Shown: piece by piece, positions 18,241 through 28,577 of the stretch | Layout of the letters: each line of letters opens with the position of its first letter | How positions within the stretch are numbered: the first letter of the stretch is position 1 | DNA from: Symbiodinium natans | Lineage: Eukaryota; Sar; Dinophyceae; Suessiales; Symbiodiniaceae | NCBI GenBank assembly: GCA_905221605.1 | Contig: CAJNDS010002535.1 | Coordinates: forward strand, 1,028,001-1,092,000 | Length of the DNA: 64,000 bases | Reading direction: 5' to 3' | The notes under the pieces: model-generated | What the model was told of the DNA's origin: nothing | What the model saw: the letters and a program-made list of their open reading frames with translations, nothing else | The model's database searches: none | Position numbers and translations under genes: made by a program

Positions 18241-21200
18241 TGTTGTGGATAAAACATCGTGTTGATTTATAGCCAATGTACTAACCTTCATACATTTTCA
18301 GCATTCAGTCAATATCTGAATGTTGATCATAACCAACTCCGTGAACCCAGAACACCAAGCTGTTGCAGTTATCAGCTCAGGAGCACCACACCTGGTTCGA
18401 CGTCGTGCGTGCTCTTCGGCCAAGCAAGGGCTAGGGTTTGGGGTTGCATGGGTTTCTTTGGCCTACAGCCGGCAGCGATAGCTGCGATGAATAGCCAAGG
18501 GCAGGGACGCAAGACTTGTGTGGCAGCTGGCGCAGGGTATTCAAGAAAACTCTTAAGGAGTCATGACTGGACCTCACAACATGCAGACCCAAAACGATTT
18601 CCTGGTATGCGCAGTTGCAACCTGCTCTTGACTTGAAGCCTTTTGCGCGCCCACGCCAAACCTCAACGTGCAACCTTTAAACCACGTAACCCTGAGCCTT
18701 GCTTGTGTGAGGATTTGGAGCAAGATGATGCTCCGACAGAGGAGGGTCAGAAGATGCTCGTCAGAATCAGGGCAGCTGAGGAAGGTTTTGCTCGGAATTT
18801 GGGGAAGGCCAGGGAGGGTGAGGGCAGGCCTTCGGTCTGGGTCAACATTCCGCTTCAAGCACTACGGCAAGTGTTACTCTGGCTGTGACATCACCATGTA
18901 GAGCTGTGTGCATTCAATTCTGCTGCCTTGGATCGACAGTCCACAATCACGCTTTTCTAGCTCTGCTAACGGCCTAAAGATTTGAGGCTTGTTCCTGTGA
19001 GCCTTCTGAAATTCATCCGCAGCAAGTGCGACTCGGATGCAGAAATGTGCAGAACGGTTTACCAGATCCATCTGTTTGAGGCTATGAGGTCGCGGCATGG
19101 TTGGGGTAGACGGGTTCAGGGCTTGGGCTCTAAATGCGTGTCAGCAGGAGCCATGATGAAACACATGAGCTCAAATCACGCGGCAGAGCCAAAGGCCTTA
19201 AAGTTAACACTAAATCCTGGACCCCGAACCCCTCGGTGACATTGCGAGGCGTCCACATCCACGATGTGAGAATGGACTTGCAGTTGCGGAGGACATGGAT
19301 TCAGCCGTCCGGGTGTCTGAGATCCTGGCCATTCCGGGCCCGCGGATACGAGTCGTAAGGTTTGGGGTTACCAGTTGGGCGTCATCACTGGCCGTGGATG
19401 GATGTGTGTATTGTCACGGTCAGCTGGCCCGATGGTAATCGTTCGAGGGTGAAGTTAATTTCAGCATCCTTGGCCTAGCAGGATTCGTTTGGCAGGGATG
19501 CCCAGGAGCTGCCTTAAGCAATGCCTCTATCGTGTGCCTTGATCCGAAATGAAAGCCAGGAGGCTGCTTAACGAGCCTGTCTTCCTTTTGCGGTTTCCGA
19601 CACTTGGAATGCCTAAGCTGGGTCAGGATTATAACCCTAAAGTCTAAAGACGGTTTAGGCTTCAGGTTTCGGGCTTAACCTGCTGTATCGAAGACGTACT
19701 CTGCACCAGGGCATAATCTGTAATGTAGAACATCTTTTATACCCCCAAACAAAACCCTAACCCTATGCCCAACCCTATACCCTAGGCCTTAGGGGTCTAG
19801 GGTTTACGGCTTAGGCTTTGAGGATTGTGGGTTTAGGGTTCGGGTTTTGGGATGAGGGTTTAGGGTGAGGCTGTGGGGTTTTGGGGTTTAGGGATTTTGG
19901 GGAAAACGGTTTTAGGGCTGAGGGTCCAGGTGAGGGTCTAGGCCCTAACCCTAAACACTATACCATGATGTCAAACATGCTTGAATGTCTATATGCTCTG
20001 GAATCTAAAATCGTAAACGCTTGCGTGCGGCGCCTCTCAGCCATGAGGCCCAAACCGAAATCCGAAGCCCAACACATGCGCAGCAGAGCCTTCAACATTC
20101 GACGTGGGCATGCGTGCTTCGAAATTCCAACGCTTGGAGGATCCCGATAAGCCCTAATCTAAGTCCTTAGCATCGTTGGAAGCAAAACCCTCGATGGCTC
20201 GACCCTGAACCGGAAAGCCTCGTTTAGAATAACAATTCTGTGTGTGATCCCAACTTTTCGTATTATCGTCATTGAACTTTGCCCGGCTTAGAGCCATGTC
20301 TAGCAGCTCCTCCTTCTTGGGGGCCCTTTGACCGTACTTGTACACTGGTCGAACATATGGACTTCTGCTTGCATCTTGCTAGGGGCTTTGCCGTACCGCC
20401 CTGCACCGTCGCAAGTGCACAAACCCAGGACACTTGCTCTTCGATGTTGGCTGGCGCTGCTGCAGGCCTTCGTGTACCCCTGCTCGGGGTCAGAAGCCAA
20501 ATTTGGGCGTAACCCTAGCGCACCCAAGACCTGGCTTCTGGGTCGTTAAGAAATTTGAGAACTTTGGGGCTTCAGTGAGTTTCAGGTCTTGAAGTTTGAG
20601 CTTCTCCACTGCCACGAAGTCCTAGATTTCGGACAGCTCCTTAGTAAAGCCCAAATCACCCTTAGCCCCAGCAAACTGGAACCCTCAACGCCCTGGCCCT
20701 AGGTCCTGGACGAGATACAGAAGAACGATCAGCACGTGCCCTTTCGGAGGGCAGAGCGGGGTTGGGAATTTACAGGCGCTCAAGTTTAGAACTTTCCGTT
20801 ACAGTTTCAAAGTTCAGAGGTCAATCGAAGCTTTGCATCACCCACCAACCCCAGAGTAAGAGGCCATGCTCCAGCACTTGCGTTAAGGGAAGCCTCATGC
20901 CGCAACCTCCGTGCCAAAAGGGGATGAACTCAGCCTGTCAGGAGCTGAAGGGCTGCGCCGGGTTGGAAACACACGTGTCCCCCCAACCGCACCTACAGCA
21001 TCTCGGCCAAGGCTCAAGTGCCCATGATGCGTTGACCGCCACCAACCCCCTGTGCTGCTGAAGCCCTCCAGAATGCGTTTGCATCTAACAGTAGATGATT
21101 AAACGACGTTAATTGCATTGTATAAGTCACTCCGGACGGCATTAAATCCGGATTCCAGACAAGGAATGGAACAAGGAAAGTCATCTAGGGTAGTTGCGTG

Positions 21201-21476
21201 CAGCTGACAAGTTATTGTCCAGCACGCCGAATTCTATTCTTGGGGTCGAATTATTCAGAAACAGTTCCAGGAGTTTCAGTATTCCAACTACTTCAATCAA
21301 TTCCTCGAACCATCGCTCTGTCGCGAGGCCTTCGCGAACAAATGAACATGATTGTAGAATGTTGACCTTCGAGTCATAGCCCTCTCCCAGCCCCGGTCCA
21401 TTGATTCAATCCCCCCTTCAGGCCCAGAGTCGGGCTCTCCTTTTTGTTTTAAATGGGACCCTGTATGCTATCTCAA
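18241..21476. other. Gene-poor interval with telomere-like words
   Basis: No convincing gene. Telomere-type words (AACCCTAA, TTTAGGG, GGTTTAGGG) cluster at about 19630-19950 in both orientations. Frames of 60-125 codons occur on both strands but contain no recognisable domain and no consistent codon character. Confidence 0.5.
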
Positions 21477-21672
21477 GCCCTTCTGCAGTCTCTAGTTTCA
21501 AATAGGGCTCCATCTCCTGCAGTCTCCTCTTCAGTCCTCAAGAACCCGCAGTCTCCAGTTTGAGGTTCAGCCCCCGCAGCCTCTACGGTGAGTTAGGCCT
21601 CAAGGCCTTGCAGTCTCTTGTTAGGGCTCCAGCCCCTGCAGTCTCTCGTTTAGGCCTCAAAACCCTGCATTC
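21477..21672. repeat. Degenerate tandem repeat around CTGCAGTCTC
   Basis: The words CTGCAGTCTC or CGCAGTCTCC recur about every 35-55 bp, each followed by a TAGTTT/TCGTTT-like word and often GGCTCCAGCCC. This is a decayed minisatellite of about five units. Confidence 0.7.
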
Positions 21673-24467
21673 AGCAAACGCTCAAAGCCTAAGCATTGAT
21701 CGGAAGGTGACCTCTGCAAACACCTCAAAAACGTTCTCGATTGAGGGTGGTATATGATTGAGTTCCGGGCCTGAGGGATCTTAATTAAGGGCTGGGTATA
21801 AGTCTAAAGTGGGCTGTAGTTGGTTCTGGAATACAGTTAGGACTCCAGAATAGGAGTTCAGTTAGAGTGTTCGATGGGGGGAACTGGGAGGGCTGAATAT
21901 TCTTTCAAGCTCGTTCATTGACTTCTGGATACAAACTTCTTCTCAGAAACACATCCCAGGAATGCAGTCAATCCATTTAAGTCTGTCAGCCAGGTTCTTC
22001 TTGTGAATCCTGCTTACTGTCTTGCGAAAGGAACTTAATCAATAGAATCAACTAATTCCCCAAGCAGTGTTAGCAATATGGGTTCCCCCGTTCAGGGTCA
22101 GGACTATTGAGTTGAGTTGTTGAAATCGCGCTCCCATCTCCTTTTTGGCCCCGAGGTGCATCCTGGACCCGAAACCCACCCCTAACCCGAACCAAGCTTC
22201 AAATCCTGAACTACTCAAGCTTGATCAAACTCCTCACACGAGAAACCTTGACCCCAAACCCAAGACCCCAAACCCCAATCAGTCCAAAACCCAAAACTCT
22301 ACCCCAAGCCCCTTGAACCTCCAAGCAGGTACAACTGCGGGAGTTCTTCGACCGTCCTGTTGAGGCCGATGTGTTCCGCAGCGAGGGGCTCAGCAAAGGA
22401 TCCCAAAATGAACGATTTAGCGTTGAGGCGTGTGTTGAATCTTATTTTCTTGGAAGCGGCCCCTCAGGGGTTTGGGCAGCGTAGCTAGCCCTGAGCCTGG
22501 AAGCCGATCCCTAGAACGCTAAACCTCCCATCCCCTTCACAAGCTCCCCACTTAGTAACCCTAAGCATCCCCAAGCCATAAACTTGCATAATCACTGCAT
22601 TGTTTTAAGCCTGTCGGAAAGAGGGCTCTTTGGTGGCTTTGGCTCCGGTTTTACGGGTTTTTTCTCCTGCCGATGGATATTTCTCTGAACTGCAATAGGG
22701 CTTAGGGAGGGTCACAGCGACTCCTTGCAAAGCTCGCGATCTTTTTTCTCAGCTTGAAATGAATAGCTTGACAATGAATTTATTCCACTCCAAAGCTCTC
22801 TCGTCTTATGAGGAATTTCTGAAACATGAAGCCCTTTGTCGATTCGCTTGTTGTGGCTTTCGGGCCCTAGAAGCCAGTCGGAACGTTGACCAGGGGCTTG
22901 ACCTGGTTCCGGAGCTAACGTCGGAGTTTGAAGCTTAGGGTGTTTGCTTCACAGGCTTGGGACATAGAAGGGGTCTGACTCTAAAGTTGAAAGTACAGTC
23001 TGAGAAGGTCAATCACACCTCCAATGTCAACCGTTGCCGGCATTCAAATATGAGTTCCTTGTAGTTGAAAGCCTTCAGGTGTATAGGTAGGCCGTGGACG
23101 CAGTTGCGCTGTAAAAGGTGGCCTCTGTTCAAAAGAAGTACTTAGCAGACAAACGCAGTGACTCTAATCTGGGCTTTCTCCGAAAGCCGTGTATGTGTGT
23201 TGCGGTGTCTCCTCGTGATATGGCTGTTGAGTGCATGGACCCTTAAATCCCTTAGCTCCCATTGATTTCACGGGCCAGGTTTGGACAAGAGGCAGCATGA
23301 GTGGCTGTGAGTCTTTGGTGCTCCCGTCAGCAGCCGTGAGCGTCCTGATCACTAATCCCCTCAATCATCCTCAGCCCCCGAGACAAAAGCTCTGAAAGCC
23401 GAACTCTACAGGGGAAGTCAAGCCCTAAACCTCATGCCTATGTTGAAAGCTAGACGACTAAATTTTAGCCTCGTTCCTGAACCCTGTAAAAGCCCTATTA
23501 CAACCTTCCAGTCGTCACACGTTCCAGTCCATGTGCCATTGCGGGGGTGTTGTTTTTGGCTTACGTCATCGACTTTGAGGAAGCCTTTGGGTCCTGGAAT
23601 TCACACCCGGTCTGGACTGCAGCCTAAGCTCGGCTTTCGAAGCACATATGCCCGGAGCATTCGGCAGCTGTTGAGGGCACTGCGTAGCTTCATGAATCAG
23701 TGGGGATTTTGAGCTGCCTTACAGCAGCCAGACCTGCTCTTTCAAATGGGTTGAGGGCTTCACCGTACAGATCCTCTACACCTGAGGGTGGCTATAACCA
23801 GGAAAGAGCCCTGAACCCCGCCCGTCTTTGGCGCGTTAATTGAAAAAGCTTTGAGCTTCAGAGTGTTTTCCCATTTGGAGTTGTTTTCAGGTGTTGAGGG
23901 GGTAGTGCGGGATTCAGAGCTTGTTCGGCAAAACCCTTCTTGTAGCCTCTTATAATGCCGCAGATCTCAGCAGCTTCATGTCTATGATGGTCCTGATTGT
24001 CGTGGTACTCGCAAAATCCATCACTTGAGCGGTCGTAAGTGGTCGTACAGCAAGATCCAGGACAAAGGCCCTAAACTGGCCCTAAACTTTTCGAAGCCCT
24101 GAACGTCCCTGAACCCTTAGCTCAGCGTCCAGGGCTTCGGCTTCGGAACCACTCCACCATCGGAGTGCCCCAACCAACTGGCATTGAATCTACTGCCCCC
24201 CCGAGCATGTAATGCTCCATCCTGCTTCCCCAAACACACATTAAGTAATGCATCCCTGAGTATAGAAACACAAAAGTGCTCAGGCTTGTGTTAACTGTTC
24301 TTGTGCTTTAGCGAAATTTTCGGGTTCGGGAAGTTCAAGGGATGCAGTATGTTATGTTACTTTAAGCTGCAGTTGTGGTGTGCGAAAGCTTGCGGCGCGG
24401 CCAAATTAGGGAGCCTAGGCTTGGGCTGGAATGAGCTCAAAGGGTGTCATACTACTCCCTCTTGTGT
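21673..24467. other. Gene-poor intergenic DNA
   Basis: I see no supported gene or element. A few CCCTAAA-like words occur near 22150-22310 and 24065-24120. Longest frames are about 90 codons and have no domain. Confidence 0.5.
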
Positions 24468-25683
24468 TCAGCATCCTTGCTTCGCATTGCGTGTCAATGC
24501 GTGCCATAGATCAATTGATTTGTATGATGTCGATTGGTAGAAAGCTAGGCTTAGGCTACGCATTCTACGATTTGTAATATTGCTGGGTTGATCTCGGCAT
24601 TGAGAAAGGGAAGCTGGAATTGGGAATTGCCACAAAGTTAATCGGTCTTCTTGGTTTGGTTGTGCAGAGCGGTGACCACTCAAAGGTAAATTATCCATTA
24701 AATATGCGGCCCTTTGCAGCGTCCCGGATTCTGTCGTGTCTCTGTGACACTCATGTTGGCATGCGGGCTGCGGTGCGTGGTGCCTGTCAGATGTTGCGTT
24801 GGTTGTGTATTCAGTGGCTCTTTCAAACAGAGCATGGCAGCCAGCCATGCCCGCTGTAAACTCAAAAGCATCTGCGAGCTGGAGAGTTTCAGCAGTCTGC
24901 AAACAGTCCACACATGTCACACATGTCACCCCTTTCTGCAAAGCAGCAGCGATGAGTTGCTGCTCAAGCAGGAATCCTTCTAAGAATTTCTGTTGAATAG
25001 CATCCTGCAAGTCTACACTCCTGAATCACGGCTGCGCGGCCAATGTCCAGACCATGGCGCACTTGCCTTGCTGCAGAGGTTGCTTTGGCAGGTTCGGCTG
25101 CTCGGTTGCAACGGATGGAAGCATGGGGCCACAAAGCAAGTTCACGTCCCTATAGTCTGCACACTTTCCTTGGCACAAATTTTCGTCCACTTGCACCATG
25201 AAGAATTGCAGACTGATGTCGACGAATTGCCCACGGCGTTTCTTCCTCTGCGTTGGTTCAGAAGTGATAGACAAGCTCTTGGACAAGCCGCGCGTTCGGA
25301 GCACGAACCGTGCCGAGGTCATAAGCGACCGACCCCACAACATCGAGGAGTTTCCATTTCTTATCCTGTTCATGTAGTTTTTCGGCCATCCGCAGCGACA
25401 CAGTCACCATGCCGCTGTGAAATTAAGACTGCACAAAGCTCACGAACAGTCGATGTCCTGCGCTTTGTTGAATCCCACCTTCGTTCGCCAGCAAAGGATC
25501 TGGTCTCTGGCATGAGCATTCAGGCTCTCAGCTCCATAGCCCAGAGTTGTGGGATTTTGGGGAGTCTTTGGGTTGCTTGGAGCTGAAGTGGGTGCCATGA
25601 CCTGCAGCGGCTTAAGGTCTTGCAGTTGCATGGTCTTGTCTCGTGACTCGGAGGGGCCTTAAAAAGCCACTCAATCTCGAACC
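24468..25683. other. Possible decayed gene on the - strand, unassigned
   Basis: On the - strand several adjacent frames look more protein-like than chance: RMAEKLHEQDKKWKLLDVVG at about 25385-25325, followed by VAYDLGTVRAPNARLVQELV and then, in another frame, QFVDISLQFFMVQVDENL (about 25230). A helical stretch, IQQKFLEGFLLEQQLIAAAL, occurs at 24950-25000. They do not join in one frame and no family is recognised. It may be an old gene remnant. A + strand frame at 24993-25586 is also open but Ala/Ser/His-rich without motifs. Confidence 0.25.
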
Positions 25684-25699
25684 CTAAGCCACCCGGCTA

Positions 25700-26703
25700 A
25701 TGTTCAGATTGCTGGGCCAGCTAGGTTGGCCTGCCATGCAGGCAGTCAACCCTATGTTGTTTGCGCCTTTCCTGGTGCTCTGCGTGCCGCTTCTGCTGCT
25801 GGAGTGGAGGATATCTCCCCCGAGCGTACCGGCCTTCCATGTGCGCAACATGCAGGACGAGTCTTTGTCCAGCCTTGTGCACGAAAGGCAGGAAGCCAAC
25901 CAACTGAGTGCGCACATCCGGCATGGAGACAGGGTTTGGAATCTCGGCGTTGACATTGGCACTTCGTGCATCACCATCGCGAGGTTGTCTGGGAACTTGA
26001 ATGAAACAGTTTGTGTGGAGCCGAACACGGTCATTTTGCCAAAAACACGGGATGCTTGGCTCAAGAAATCAGCGACTTGTGGACAAAGCAGCCACGGAGC
26101 AGCGAGAATTGTCATGAAATGTTCCATTGCATTTCTAAGGAGAACATGGCCCGAAATGGCGTCGGAGATGCCCATCTGCTGAGCGGGATCGTCGCCGACG
26201 CAGCCCATTGCCCAGAGTCAGTGCCATTTCAGGGAGACGAAGAACTCCATCGTGCGGAAGATGCGCGGCTTCCCCGCGAAATGTCCTACCTTGGAATAAA
26301 GTACAGCGTTGAAAGCTGCTACAGCCTGCCGTATTTGGCATCCAGGTTTGGCATGCCCGATGTTCTTTTTGCTGATTGCGAGGGCTGCCTTCCAATCATC
26401 ATTCGACAGTTTCCATCTTTCTTCTCAAGACGGCAGCTCCGGTTGATCATCTACGAGATGGATGGAGACCACCAGACCTATGAGAATATGCATGAGTCCT
26501 TGGTTGTGGCTGGGTTCAAACTGTTGGAATTTGGCTTCGTGTGCGTCTGGACGCGAGAGCTGAACCCTGTCCTTAACTTGTGGCCGATCTATCACAAGCT
26601 CCTGGCACCAAGCATCCTCACTTTCGTGCTAGACATACTCATGGCCTACACTCTTCCAGCCCGGCTTGCCGCGGTGCCATTCTGGCGATGCTCGGCCCTT
26701 TGA
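25700..26703 (+). pseudogene. FkbM-type methyltransferase with N-terminal membrane anchor, one frameshift
   Basis: The frame from 25700 (160 codons) begins with a hydrophobic segment (about residues 19-35, PMLFAPFLVLCVPLLLLEW), a likely signal anchor. It then has RVWNLGVDIGTSCITIARL, which matches the SAM-binding motif I of FkbM methyltransferases, followed by VCVEPN, the acidic motif-II loop. Exactly there (26021-26035) the sense passes to the next frame, which continues GHFAKNTGCLAQEI and later has DVLFADCEGCLPIIIRQ, the DxEG motif of the family, and LRLIIYEMDGDHQTY. The two halves together make a single ~330-residue protein of normal order. A one-base indel (real mutation or assembly error) or a very short noncanonical intron would explain the break. 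The substrate is unknown; many FkbM enzymes methylate sugar or metabolite hydroxyls. No transposon surrounds it, so it is a plausible host gene. Confidence 0.6.
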
Positions 26704-27706
26704 GGAATTCGAAGTGTTTTTGCCATCTCGTGCCCATGCAAAGCTCCTTACAGCACCACCACCCTTCTAATTATCCTTCTACTATCTTCTACTCGTAGCT
26801 CCATGAAAAGCACTTATCAGGATTTCTTCCCATCACCCACTGTATCGATGGCACCTTCTGTGAGCCTTTCGGGATCTTGACCCAATGCGTCCTAGCGCCG
26901 CTATGTGCCGGTGAAGACATCCCCGACTGGCGCCTTTTTGGAGGCCTCGCCTATCCCGACGACTGGATGAAGCCGCGCCACAAGCTCTCGAAATGGTCAC
27001 GACAGGGCCTCTTGGTTCAGGGGGGTTGTTTTAAAGATGTTCCGAGGCTTTATGATATGGTAAGGTTTTCGAGAAGGGGCCCTTGTTTTGATGTTCCAGG
27101 CAGGTCCACACAAAGTGCGCTCGTTTCGGAGGCTTCTACACCCTGGTGAAGTGGTTCTTCCTCTGGGCCCTGGTCGCCTGGCCGGCGGCTCTACGAGTTT
27201 CCGGGTCCAAGATGGCAGCCTCGAGGCTCATGCACCGAAGCTCAACGAAGCTGAGAGGGGCTTTTTGCGGGCTCCGGCTCCAAGGTTTTGCACCCCCCCC
27301 CTCCCCCGCGCCCCCCCCGCCCCCCTCCAGGGTTTAGTTGGTGCTTTCTCAGGGCGCTCGGAGACGTTCCCATGTGCTCCATGTGCTCACCATCATGCAG
27401 CTCAAAGTGTCGTAGGTCTGTGGGGCATGGAACGGCCGATAAGCCGAGTCAACATGCCGCAGTATTTGCATTTGCATTTGCGATCGCAGCTCACGAGTAG
27501 GAGCCAAGCGCGGCGTGAAACACTACAAGCAACAAGTTGCCCGGCTGTTCAAGACAGCAACTCGCTCCGGCACGTATGCTACAGCGTGCGAGGAGTCAAA
27601 TCCCACCAAAAGCTAGAAGAATGTACAGAAGAATGTACAGAAGAGTACAAGCGCCACTCAGAAATGAAATGAAAGAAGTGCATGGAAAGACAATCGTACC
27701 TCTCAT
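26704..27706. other. No supported gene
   Basis: A + frame at 26877-27149 (for example DWRLFGGLAYPDDWMKPRHK) looks somewhat protein-like but has no recognised domain. A C-rich stretch spans 27289-27335. The word AGAATGTACAGAAG is repeated at 27617-27643. The right end is the 3' flank of LINE copy 2. Confidence 0.4.
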
Positions 27707-28577
27707 TCAAGTCAAGGACAGGGTCTCATCGGGAATATCAGAGGCACGTTGCATCCATGCCAAGTAAGAATTGCACGTGGCAGTCTGCAGATCCTCTTTT
27801 GTCGCAACTGCGGTGGTGCGCCCGTCATCCGTAACCCAGCTCATCCATTTCCCTGCCACATAGCGATGCAGAATGCATTTATAGTGACCACTAGTGGTAG
27901 TCTCGCCCAGATGATATATCAGCGATCAGATAGTATGCACAGAGAGTCACGGTGGCAGCATTTGCACGAACAGGAATGAAATATGCACGACCAGCCTCGG
28001 AGCACACAGGATCGAACATCTTTTGCGTGCCTGCCATGGAATGGAGTTGCCAAAACGTTTGATCTGTATCAGCAAAAAGGGTGGTGATGGCGAGAAGGGC
28101 ATATACACAAGTGGTGTGTTGCGAAGGTGGAAATCCTCAAGTTCCATCGGAGCCGCCTGTGTTGCCCATGCCCCAGTGCAGTCAGCAAGAGACTGCTCAC
28201 CTGGTGATACGGTCACTTGTGTGTGTCTGTTTAAACCATGGTCAAATTTTCTCACCAACTTGCCCCCCTGCACAAGCCAAGCTTCCCACGTCCCAAAACA
28301 GAGGATTCGCTGCAGTCTGCCCAGGACAAAAATCTGCAAACTCGGCTGCATCGTGCTGACTGGTAATGTCTGACCAGCCTTGTAAAAGAATACGCCATGA
28401 TAAGAGACCTGTGAGCTGAAACGGTGTGATGGAACGTTGAAGCAGCACACGAAAAGCCTCCCAGGAGCGCCCCAGGAATGAGCACAGGTCACCTTCACAC
28501 GCTGCCAAGCACCAAGCATATGACAAAGCGAAGGAATTTTCATAGCAAAGATTGGATGGATTCAAAAGGGCAGAAGT
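27707..28577 (-). pseudogene. USP-family deubiquitinase-like domain of LINE copy 2, broken in three frames
   Basis: The Cys box (NPSNLCYENSF, Cys codon ~28545-28547) and SQHDAAEF are in the frame of the 1059-codon ORF. At about 28330 the homologous reading passes to the frame of 27947-28543: LGRLQRILCFGTWEAWLVQG, then PPFLLIQIKRFGN, which is the USP box ending Arg-Phe. Near 27960-27880 it passes to a third frame with TTSGHYKCILHRYVAG (catalytic His) and WVTDDGRTT (Asp), ending at TGA 27707. Thus all USP landmarks are present in order but at least two indels break them. Compared with copy 1, the boxes are the same but the intervening sequence is much diverged, so this is a domain of the family and not a one-off capture. 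Confidence 0.6.
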
